Assembly (NCBI GenBank): GCA_963843755.1
Contig: CAWJLS010000001.1
Span: 157,385 to 221,384, forward strand
Source: CAWJLS01 sp963843755
GTDB taxonomy: Bacteria > Acidobacteriota > Thermoanaerobaculia > Multivoradales > DATKCC01
Reading direction: 5' to 3'
DNA length: 64,000 nucleotides
Part shown: in pieces, positions 8,973 to 18,831 of the stretch
Layout of the letters: each line of letters begins with the position of its first letter
Numbering within the stretch: the first letter of the stretch is position 1
Notes under the pieces: generated by a model
Told to the model about the DNA's origin: nothing
Seen by the model: only the letters and a program-made list of their open reading frames with translations
Database searches by the model: none
Translations under genes and position numbers: made by a program

Positions 8973-9274
8973 CGGTCCCCGTCTCCTGGTACCTGATCCT
9001 CGCCGCGTCGATGTTCGCCATCGGCACGGCCGGTGCCCTGACCCGGCGCAACGGCATCACGATCTTCCTGTCGATCGAGCTGATGCTGAACTCGGTCAAC
9101 CTGACCCTCATCGCCTTCTCCCGGCTGCTCGCCGACCGCACGGGGCAGATCATCGTCCTGTTCGTGCTGGCGGTCGCCGCGGCCGAGGCGGCGGTCGGGC
9201 TCGCGCTGTTCATCGCCCTTTACCGGCATCGGCGGACCATCGACGTCGACCGGATCAACCTGATGCGCTGGTGA
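8969..9274 (+). CDS. nuoK: NADH-quinone oxidoreductase subunit K
   Basis: 101 aa, the usual length, with three membrane helices. The conserved acidic residues of the proton path sit in LSIELMLNSVNL and in VAAAEAAVGLALFIALYR. It overlaps the nuoJ stop by 4 nt (ATGA) and is followed 4 nt later by nuoL. It is an Mrp-like antiporter-type subunit in the membrane arm. Confidence 0.95.
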   Translation: MTVPVSWYLILAASMFAIGTAGALTRRNGITIFLSIELMLNSVNLTLIAFSRLLADRTGQIIVLFVLAVAAAEAAVGLALFIALYRHRRTIDVDRINLMRW

Positions 9275-9278
9275 CGCC

Positions 9279-11230
<1,952 letters not shown>

Positions 11231-11231
<1 letters not shown>

Positions 11232-12892
11232 TGGATACCTTCCTCGAGATCCTGATCGGCAACACGCTGACGCGCCTGGTCCTGTTCCCGACCCTGGCCG
11301 CGCTGCCTCTGTTCTTCTTCCGCCGAGACGCGGACAGGCCCGTCAAGCTCTACACGATGGCGGTGGGCCTGATCGAGCTGGCGTTCGCCGTCGAGTACGC
11401 GGCGACCAACCTGGTCGGCGGCCACTTCACGACCACGGCGGACCCGGTGTTCCACTGGCTGGCCGACTACGGCATCGCCTACCGGCTGGTGGCCGACGGC
11501 ATCTCCATGCCGCTGGTGCTGCTGACCGCCCTGCTGCTGCCGGTCGTCGTGCTCGGCACCTGGAAGGGGATCACCGCCAACTGGCGGGCCTACGCCATCT
11601 CGCTGCTGGTCCTGACCACCGGCGTGCTGGGCAGCTTCCTGGCCTTCGACCTGTTCGTCTTCTACGTCTTCTTCGAGCTGTCGCTGGTGCCGATGTACCT
11701 GATCATCGGCATCTGGGGCGGAGAGCGCCGGATCTACGCGGCGGTGAAGTTCTTCCTCTACACCATGGTCGGCAGCCTGCTGATGCTGGTCGCCATGCTG
11801 ACCCTCGCCTGGACCTACTTCCAGGTCGCGGGCACCTGGAGCTTCGCCTACACCGACCTGCTGCGCCTCGACCTGCCGGTGCCGTTCCAGGTCTGGCTGT
11901 TCGCCGCCTTCGCCCTGGCGTTCGCCATCAAGGTGCCGATGGTGCCGCTCCACACCTGGCTGCCCGACGCCCACGTCGAGGCGCCCACCGGCGGCTCGGT
12001 GCTGCTGGCCGGCGTGCTGCTGAAGCTCGGCACCTACGGCTTCCTTCGCTTCGCCCTGCCGCTCTTCCCCCACGCCGCGATCAAGGCCCAGCCGCTGCTG
12101 GTCGCCCTGGCGGTGATCGGGGTGCTCTACGGCGCGCTGGTCGCCTGGGTCCAGGAGGACATGAAGAAGCTGGTCGCCTACTCCTCCGTCGCCCACCTCG
12201 GCTTCGTCATGCTCGGGCTGCTGGCGGTCAACCTGGTCGCCTGGCAGGGCGCGCTGGTCCAGATGGTCAACCACGGCCTGTCGACCGGCGCCCTCTTCCT
12301 CCTGGTCGGCATGGTCTACGAGCGCCGCCACACGAAGAAGTTCGACGACCTGGGCGGCCTGGCCAAGGCGATGCCCTGGTTCGCCTTCTTCCTGGTGTTC
12401 AGCTCCCTGGCCTCGGTCGGCCTGCCGGCGCTCAACGGCTTCGTCGGCGAGTTCTTGATCCTGGTCGGCTCGTACCAGACCCTCGGATGGGCCGCCGTCG
12501 CCGCCACCTTCGGCGTCGTGCTGGCTGCCATCTACCTGCTCAAGATGATCGCGCGGACGATCTGGGGCCCGGTGACCAAGGAGGAGAACCGGACGATCAC
12601 CGACCTGTCGCTGCGCGAGATCGCGGCGCTGGTGCCGCTCGCCGTCTTCATGGTCTGGATCGGCGTCGCCCCGGCGACGTTCCTCGAGCCGAGCCGTCCG
12701 GCCCTCGAAGCGACCCTGACCCAGTTCCAGGCCCGGGTCGAAGCGCCGGCGCCAGACGTCGCCACGCTCATCCCGCCGGCCGAGCCGGTGCTGAGCGACC
12801 GGGGCGCGCCCCCGGACACGCCGACTCCATCGACTCCACCCACTCGCGATGACGAGACACCCGTGCAGATCGCCCGGGAGGTGACCCGATGA
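11231..12892 (+). CDS. nuoM: NADH-quinone oxidoreductase subunit M (proton-pumping)
   Basis: 553 aa, starting at the ATG that overlaps the nuoL stop. Conserved antiporter motifs are FFELSLVPMYLIIGIWGG (key Glu), FAIKVPMVPLHTWLPDAHVEAPTGGSV and DMKKLVAYSSVAHLGFVMLG (key lysines). The last 60 residues form a Pro/Thr/Asp-rich hydrophilic tail (DTPTPSTPPTRDD) absent from typical NuoM, and it contains a short repeat-like stretch. The stop overlaps nuoN by 4 nt. Confidence 0.95.
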
Positions 12893-14301
12893 CCCACGCC
12901 GACCTCGTCTCGATCGCCCCGGAGATCCTCCTGGCGGCGGCCGGAGCCGTGATCCTGCTGCTCGAGGCATTCCTGCCCCAGGTCCGGTCGGCCTTCACCG
13001 GCCTGTCGGTCGCGGCGGCGGCCTGCGCGGCCTGGCGTGTCTGGACCCTGCCCGCCGGGCCGAGCTTCGGCGGCCTGATCGAATCGTCCGGCCTGACCAT
13101 CGCCGGCTCGCTGATCGTCCTGACCTCCATGTCGCTGGCGCTGTTGGCCTCCCAGGGCTACCTGCACCGGGAGCGGATCCTCGGCGGCGAGTACCACGCC
13201 CTGATGCTGTGGGCCGCCACCGGCATGCTGCTCATGCTCCGGTCGGTGGAGCTGCTGACCATCTTCGTCTCCCTCGAGCTGCTGTCGCTCTGCCTCTACG
13301 CCCTGGCGGCCTACAACCGCAAGGTGGTCGTCGGCTCCGAGGCGGCGCTCAAGTACTTCCTGATGGGTGCCTTCGCCAGCGCGTTCGTGCTCTACGGCGT
13401 CGCCCTGCTGTTCGGCACCACCGGCACCACCTTCCTGCCGAAGGTCGCCGACGCGTTCGGCGCCGGCGTCGCCTCGCCGGTGGTCGGCGCGTTCGGCGTC
13501 ATCCTGCTGATCGCCGGCTTCGGGTTCAAGATGTCGATCGCCCCGTTCCACGCCTGGGCGCCGGACACCTACCAGGGCGCGCCGTCCCCCTACGTGGCGT
13601 TCCTGTCGGTCGCGCCGAAAGCGGCCAGCGCGTTCGTCCTGATCCGCGTCCTGGCGACCGTCTTCCCCGGAGGGCTCGGCGTCGACTGGTCGGTGGTCAT
13701 CGCCACCCTCGCCGTCCTCTCCATGGTGGTCGGCAACTTCCTGGCGCTGGTGCAGAAGGACATCAAGCGGATGCTCGCCTACTCGGGCGTCGGCCACATG
13801 GGCTACCTGCTGATCCCCCTGGCCAGCCTCGATCTTTCGGCCGGCGGCGGGAGCTGGCGCCCGGTGCTGGTGTACCTGGCCGCCTACGCGCTGATGAATG
13901 CCGGCGCCTTCGCCGCCATTTCGCTGCTCTACGACCGTCCCGGGGAGCCGCACCTGATCTCCGAGCTCTCGGGCTGGGGGTTCCGCTACCCGCTGCTCGG
14001 CCTGTGCCTGACGATCTGCATGCTGTCGCTGGGCGGCATCCCGCCGACCCTCGGCTTCCTGGGCAAGTACCTGGTCTTCCTCCACGCGGTGAGCCACGGG
14101 CAGACCTGGCTCGCCCTGGTCGGCGTCGTGACCTCGATCGTGGGTGTCTACTACTACCTGCAGGTGGTCTACACGCTCTACATGAAGCCGGAGGTCCGCG
14201 AGGCCCGGGCCCTGGCGATCGACGGATGGGGCAAGGCCGCGGTGGTGCTGGCGGCCCTCGGTGTCCTGGTGCTGGGGATCTTCCCGGCCCTCATCCTCTG
14301 A
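12889..14301 (+). CDS. nuoN: NADH-quinone oxidoreductase subunit N (proton-pumping)
   Basis: 470 aa, third antiporter-like subunit. Landmarks are FVSLELLSLCLYALAAYNR, SEAALKYFLMGAFASAF, GFGFKMSIAPFHAWAPDTYQG with the channel lysine, and DIKRMLAYSGVGHMGYLL. It ends the Complex I block; rex starts 82 nt later on the same strand. No strong terminator is visible in that gap, so rex may be read from the nuo transcript. Confidence 0.95.
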   Translation: MTHADLVSIAPEILLAAAGAVILLLEAFLPQVRSAFTGLSVAAAACAAWRVWTLPAGPSFGGLIESSGLTIAGSLIVLTSMSLALLASQGYLHRERILGGEYHALMLWAATGMLLMLRSVELLTIFVSLELLSLCLYALAAYNRKVVVGSEAALKYFLMGAFASAFVLYGVALLFGTTGTTFLPKVADAFGAGVASPVVGAFGVILLIAGFGFKMSIAPFHAWAPDTYQGAPSPYVAFLSVAPKAASAFVLIRVLATVFPGGLGVDWSVVIATLAVLSMVVGNFLALVQKDIKRMLAYSGVGHMGYLLIPLASLDLSAGGGSWRPVLVYLAAYALMNAGAFAAISLLYDRPGEPHLISELSGWGFRYPLLGLCLTICMLSLGGIPPTLGFLGKYLVFLHAVSHGQTWLALVGVVTSIVGVYYYLQVVYTLYMKPEVREARALAIDGWGKAAVVLAALGVLVLGIFPALIL

Positions 14302-14383
14302 CCGACGAGGAGGCGGTCCGCCCCGCCTGCCGGTGAGATCGGTCTGACAGGGCCGAGCGGCGCGGGGCGGCCTCGAAGAGATC

Positions 14384-15073
14384 GTGCCACGAGGAACGCA
14401 TGGGAGATCCGATCGGCCGACGAGCTCGGCCGCACGGGCCTCCAGCGTCTCGTCCCTGTCGCTCAACCGGATCTCCTTCTACCTGCGCTGTCTCGAGACG
14501 CTCGACTCCGAAGGAATCGCCCGGGTCTCCTCCCAGGAGCTGGCCCGGCGCTTCCATCTCTCCGCGCCGCAGATCCGCAAAGACCTGGCCCAGCTCGGTG
14601 AGCTCGGCATCCGCGGCGTCGGCTACGAGATCCCGCCGCTGATCGACCACCTCTCCGCACGGCTCGGCCTCGACCGGCTCCACCGCATGGTGATCGTCGG
14701 CATGGGCCACCTGGGGAGCGCCCTCGCCGGCTTCTTCGGCTTCAACTCGGGACCGTTCCAGGTGGTGGCCGGCGTCGACCGGGACCCGGCCAAGTCCGGT
14801 CTCCACGTCGGGAGTCTGGTGGTCCGGCCGGTGGCCGAGCTGGCCGAGGTGGTCCGGAGCACCCGCTCGGAGATCGGCGTCCTGACGGTTCCGGCGGGCG
14901 AGGCGCAGCGGGCCCACGACGCCCTGGTCGCCGCCGGCATCCGCGGTGTGATCAACTTCTCCACCGCCCGCATCCTCCAGGCCGACGGGGTCCCGGTGAA
15001 GAACGTCGACCTGCGGATCCATCTCGAGGAGCTGACGTTCTGCCTCGAGAACCCGTGCGCCATCCGGGCCTGA
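14384..15073 (+). CDS. rex: Redox-sensing transcriptional repressor Rex
   Basis: 229 aa. The N-terminal winged helix (about residues 26-82) includes SSQELARRFHLSAPQIRKDLAQLG with the family signature. The NAD(H) Rossmann domain follows, with GMGHLG at 106-111 and an acidic residue in AGVDRDPAKSG for NAD. The C-terminal NPCAIRA replaces the usual swapped-helix end. The GTG start at 14384 gives about 20 more residues than many Rex proteins, so a slightly later start is possible. Rex represses respiratory and fermentative genes and leaves DNA when NADH rises. A matching Rex box lies upstream of nuoA, so the cluster probably carries its own feedback control. Confidence 0.92.
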   Translation: MPRGTHGRSDRPTSSAARASSVSSLSLNRISFYLRCLETLDSEGIARVSSQELARRFHLSAPQIRKDLAQLGELGIRGVGYEIPPLIDHLSARLGLDRLHRMVIVGMGHLGSALAGFFGFNSGPFQVVAGVDRDPAKSGLHVGSLVVRPVAELAEVVRSTRSEIGVLTVPAGEAQRAHDALVAAGIRGVINFSTARILQADGVPVKNVDLRIHLEELTFCLENPCAIRA

Positions 15074-15212
15074 GATCGGGGGCTCACGGCGACGCCTCCG
15101 CCCGGAGAGCCTCCGGTTCGAGGCAGGACTTCGGAGATCTCGGCAGGGCGCGGACGATGTACACTCTTCGAGCCCGCTCCGTTTTTTCGAGCCTTTGTGA
15201 CCCGGACCGCCG

Positions 15213-17414
15213 ATGCGCCTGCGATCCCTCTTCTCCCCTTTCCCGCCGCGACCCTCCGCGGTGAAGTCTCCCCACTCGGATCGATCCGGACGGTCGGGCC
15301 GCTCCGCCCCGCTCGGTCCGTTCCTCCGGGTCGCACTGGTCGGCCTCGCAGGGCTCTTCGCGATGCAGCCGACCGCCGGGCTGCAGGCGGCGAACGAGCC
15401 GCCCGCGACGAGCGAGTCGCCCGCCGCGGCTCGACCGGCCGCCGAGCCGGCGACCGATCCGCTGGCCGACTTCGGGTTCTCGGTGACCACCGGCGCCGCC
15501 CCCGGCTACGTCGACGACGCCGCGTGCGCGCTCTGTCATGCCGAGATCGCCGACTCGTATCAGTCCACCGTCGCCATGGCGCGCGCCTTCTACCGGCCCC
15601 GCGCCGACCGCTTCATCGAGGACTTCGGCGCCGCCCCGTGGGTCCACTCACCGTCCGGACGCCACTACCAGATGGTCAGGAACGGTGACCGGCTGACCTT
15701 CCGGCGCTGGACCGTCGACGCCCAGGGGCACCGGACCGGCGAGCTCGACCAGGCGATCGACTGGATCATGGGCTCCGGCAAGCACTCCCGGGTCTACCTC
15801 TACTCCACGCCCAGCGGCGAGCTCTACCAGCTCCCGGTCGCCTGGTACACCCAGGAGCGGCGCTGGGGCATGGCGCCCGGCTTCGATCGGCCTGACCACC
15901 TGGGCGTGGGCCGCCGGGTCCGCCGCGAGTGCATGTTCTGTCACAACGCCTACCCCGACGTGCCGGCGGGGAGCGACCTCTACGGCCCGTACCAGACATT
16001 CCCAGCCGAGCTGCCCGAAGGCCTCGGCTGCCAGCGCTGCCACGGCCCGGGGGCCGAGCACGCCCGCCTCGCCCTGTCGAGCGAGGGCGGTGAGGACGAC
16101 GAGGAGCGCATCCGGGCAGCCATCGTCAACCCCGGCCGTCTGTCTCCGGAGCGCAGGAACGACGTCTGCTACGAGTGCCACATGCTGCCGTCCGTCGCCA
16201 TGCCGGGGGTCCGCCGCTTCGACCGGAGCGACTACTCGTTCCGGCCGGGGCAGAACCTGGCCGACTACCGGGTCCGCATCGACCCGATCGAACAAGGGCG
16301 CGACCGCTCCGAGCGCTTCGAGATCAACCATCACCCCTACCGGCTCGAGCAGAGCGCCTGCTTCATCAAGTCCGAGGGCAAGCTCAACTGCCTGACCTGC
16401 CACGACCCTCATCGGACGGTCGCGCCCGCGGAGCGGGCGGCCCACTACCGCGCCGCCTGCCTCGGCTGCCACCAGCCCGACGCCTGCGCCCTGGGCGACA
16501 TGGCCGCGGCCGACCTGCCGGAAGCTCTGCGGTCAGTCGACCCGGGCGACTGCGTCACCTGCCACATGCAGGCGCGCCGGACCGACGACGTGGTCCACGT
16601 GGTGATGACCGATCACCGCATCCGCCGGACCCCTGCCGATCCGGCCGTGCTCCTGGCGCCCAAGCAGGAGTCCACGCCGGCGCTCGTCGGCGTCGAGCTC
16701 GCCGATCCCGGGCGGGCGCCGAGCGGCGCACTGGGCGAGGCGTACCGGGCTGTCGCCGTGCTCCGCACGGGCAGTGTCGGCCCCTCGGCCGTCGACCACC
16801 TGGCCAGCTCTCTCGCCCAGCTCCCCCAGGGCGGTCGCGATCTCGTCGAGCCCTGGTTCGACCTGGCCAAGGGGCAGCTCGCCCTCCATCGCTGGGAGGA
16901 CGCGGAGGCCACCCTCCGCGGGCTGCTGGCGCGGCCGGAGGGACCGGGAGCGCCCGGCGCCCCGGCCCGGGACCTGGCCCACGAGTGGCTCGGCATCACC
17001 CTGGCCGGTCAGGGCAAGACCGACGCCGCGGAGGCCGAGCTCCGGCCGCTGCTCGAGCGTGAGCCCGACCGGCCCGAGCTGTGGTTCAACCTCGGTCGCA
17101 TCGTGCTGGGACAGGATCGCCCCGAAGAGGCCGTGCCGCTCCTCCGACGGGCGGTGGAGCTACGCCCCAACTTCGAGACCGCCTGGCTCCACCTGGGGCG
17201 GGCGCTGGCCCGTCTGGACCGCCGCGAGGAGGCGGTGACGGCGCTCGAACGCTGCCTGGCGATCGATCCGTCCGAGCGGCGGGCGGCCCGGGAGCTCGAA
17301 ACACTCCGGACCTCCGGCCCGGCGACGGACGGAGCGGACGACGACGAGCCCGGCCCTCGGGAAGGTGCTCAGACGGGGGCTCAGGCCGGCTCTCAGACCG
17401 GGCTGTGGCGGTAG
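15213..17414 (+). CDS. Secreted heptahaem c-type cytochrome with C-terminal TPRs
   Basis: 733 aa. A basic N-terminus and hydrophobic segment (about 38-55) suggest export. Seven CXXCH haem motifs are at residues 105, 240, 273, 319, 393, 416 and 447 (CALCH, CMFCH, CQRCH, CYECH, CLTCH, CLGCH, CVTCH), spaced as in cytochrome c554/NrfB-like multihaem proteins. From about residue 530 a helical part begins, with at least three tetratricopeptide repeats (LGITLAGQGKTDAAEAEL, LGRIVLGQDRPEEAVPLL, LGRALARLDRREEAVTAL). It would carry electrons or bind partners in the periplasm or outside the cell; the substrate is unknown. It follows rex, and a T-run at 15182-15187 lies in the gap. The 3' end overlaps rsmD convergently by 22 nt. 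Confidence 0.88.
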   Translation: MRLRSLFSPFPPRPSAVKSPHSDRSGRSGRSAPLGPFLRVALVGLAGLFAMQPTAGLQAANEPPATSESPAAARPAAEPATDPLADFGFSVTTGAAPGYVDDAACALCHAEIADSYQSTVAMARAFYRPRADRFIEDFGAAPWVHSPSGRHYQMVRNGDRLTFRRWTVDAQGHRTGELDQAIDWIMGSGKHSRVYLYSTPSGELYQLPVAWYTQERRWGMAPGFDRPDHLGVGRRVRRECMFCHNAYPDVPAGSDLYGPYQTFPAELPEGLGCQRCHGPGAEHARLALSSEGGEDDEERIRAAIVNPGRLSPERRNDVCYECHMLPSVAMPGVRRFDRSDYSFRPGQNLADYRVRIDPIEQGRDRSERFEINHHPYRLEQSACFIKSEGKLNCLTCHDPHRTVAPAERAAHYRAACLGCHQPDACALGDMAAADLPEALRSVDPGDCVTCHMQARRTDDVVHVVMTDHRIRRTPADPAVLLAPKQESTPALVGVELADPGRAPSGALGEAYRAVAVLRTGSVGPSAVDHLASSLAQLPQGGRDLVEPWFDLAKGQLALHRWEDAEATLRGLLARPEGPGAPGAPARDLAHEWLGITLAGQGKTDAAEAELRPLLEREPDRPELWFNLGRIVLGQDRPEEAVPLLRRAVELRPNFETAWLHLGRALARLDRREEAVTALERCLAIDPSERRAARELETLRTSGPATDGADDDEPGPREGAQTGAQAGSQTGLWR

Positions 17415-17959
17415 AAGCTCAGCGCGCTCTCGCCGTAGCGCCGCTGGTCGAGCCGGATCAGCCCCCCCACCTCCTCGGCCATGGGAGTGCGCGCCGAGTG
17501 CTCGATCGCCACCTCCCCGTTCTCGGCCAGCAGCGGCTCGATGCCCGCCAGGAGATCGCGGTAGGCCGAAAACCGGTAGGGCGGATCAGCGAACACCAGG
17601 TCGAACGGCCCCTCCTCCCGCGCGACGAGCTGCGCCAGCCCGGCCGGCAGCTCGAACCGCCGGAGCTCGACCAGCGCCTCGCCCAGGCGGTCCCGGTTGC
17701 CCTGGAGCATCGAGAAGGCGCGCCTCCCACCCTCCACGCAGACCACGGCCAGGGCTCCCCGGCCGGCCGCTTCCAGCCCGACCACACCGCTGCCGGCGAA
17801 CAGGTCGAGAACCCGGGCGCCGTCCGCCAGCGGCTCCTGCCAGATCGAAAACAGCGCCTCGCGGACCCGCCCCTCGGTCGGCCGAGCCTCCGGCGGCACG
17901 GTGAGGAACCGCCCGCGGTGCTGACCGCCGCTCACCCGGACCCGGTTGCCCCGCTTCAT
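17393..17959 (-). CDS. rsmD: 16S rRNA (guanine966-N2)-methyltransferase RsmD
   Basis: 188 aa, the usual size. The start is ATG at 17959; a much longer open frame upstream runs antisense-like through the neighbour and is rejected. It has the N-terminal VSGGQHRGRFL and PTEGRVREALFSIW substrate motifs, the SAM-binding DLFAGSG (52-58) and the catalytic ADPPY (124-128). It methylates G966 of 16S rRNA in the assembling 30S subunit. It starts inside the last codons of the upstream gene (stop at 17956) with 4 nt overlap, so the two are coupled. Confidence 0.92.
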   Translation of the reverse strand: MKRGNRVRVSGGQHRGRFLTVPPEARPTEGRVREALFSIWQEPLADGARVLDLFAGSGVVGLEAAGRGALAVVCVEGGRRAFSMLQGNRDRLGEALVELRRFELPAGLAQLVAREEGPFDLVFADPPYRFSAYRDLLAGIEPLLAENGEVAIEHSARTPMAEEVGGLIRLDQRRYGESALSFYRHSPV

Positions 17960-18831
17960 CGGGGACGGTTCCCCGGGCCGCCGGGTCCGCCACCGGACCC
18001 GCCGCCGATCCCGGGCCCATGCTCCCGGGAGACCACCCGCACGAACCGCTGGCGCAGGGCGTCCGGCGGCAGGTAGAGCACCAGCGGCGCCTCGACCCCG
18101 GACAGCTCGACCCCCTTGCCGTCGGCCGTGAAGTCGACGACCTCGAACAGCACGCCGTCGGTGCGCTCGAGCACGTCCCCTCGCCGCGCCTCGTAGTCGT
18201 CGGGAAGGTGGTTCTTGGGGGCGGCGTCGACCTCGGCGCTCAGGTCGTCGGCGATCTTGACCACCCGCGAGAGCGCCAGCGGCAGGGCCGAGTAGCGGGA
18301 GAAGCGGTAGTGGAGCTCGTCCGGGGGCCGCAAGAGATCGAGGCGGCAGGCTTCGACCCATTCGCCGTCGACCGGATTGCGCTCCAGGTCGACCTCGGAC
18401 AGGTCCTCGTCGGCGAGCCGGGCACGGTAGGCCGCCAGGCTGTCCGGATCGAGCTCGTAGAGCTCCATGACCTCCTTGCCGGTCCCGGCCACGCTCGGCT
18501 CGACCCCTTCGGTCTCCCGCTCGTGTCCCGGCGCCTCGACCTTGCGCAGGCGGACGGTGCCGTCGGCGAAGAGGGTCACCTCCCGGCGCCCCGCGCCGCT
18601 CCGGCAACCGTAGCGGAGCAGGATCGTCGAGCGTGGATCGTCGGTCAGCGGCGAGACGAGCGGCGAGTCCGCCTTGGCCGCGCCATCGGGCTCGCTCGGA
18701 GCCCCAGTCTCGGCCAGGCCCTGGGCCGCGCCGCGACACCCCCGCCCTACCGCCCACCCCACGGGCAGCCAGACCAGCGTCCCCCACAGCACGGCGATCG
18801 TCCAGCGTCGCCACCTTCGGCACGGGTCCAT
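17956..18831 (-). CDS. Unknown membrane-anchored protein
   Basis: 291 aa. I do not recognise a family. The N-terminus has a basic stretch and one membrane segment (TIAVLWGTLVWLPVGWAVG), so it is anchored or exported. The rest is a soluble domain rich in Asp, Glu and Leu, with a beta-rich section around TILLRYGC...REVTLFADGTVRLRKVE. The tail is Gly/Pro-rich (GPGIGGGSGGGPGGPGNRPR). The start is ATG at 18831 within the TGATG overlap of the upstream stop. It sits between a tRNA nucleotidyltransferase and rsmD, but nothing in the sequence ties it to RNA. Confidence 0.7.
   Translation of the reverse strand: MDPCRRWRRWTIAVLWGTLVWLPVGWAVGRGCRGAAQGLAETGAPSEPDGAAKADSPLVSPLTDDPRSTILLRYGCRSGAGRREVTLFADGTVRLRKVEAPGHERETEGVEPSVAGTGKEVMELYELDPDSLAAYRARLADEDLSEVDLERNPVDGEWVEACRLDLLRPPDELHYRFSRYSALPLALSRVVKIADDLSAEVDAAPKNHLPDDYEARRGDVLERTDGVLFEVVDFTADGKGVELSGVEAPLVLYLPPDALRQRFVRVVSREHGPGIGGGSGGGPGGPGNRPR

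Noticed and set aside
15192..15203. A second Rex box upstream of the cytochrome gene
   Set aside because: Only one half-site-like TTGTGA is present, with no inverted partner at the right spacing.
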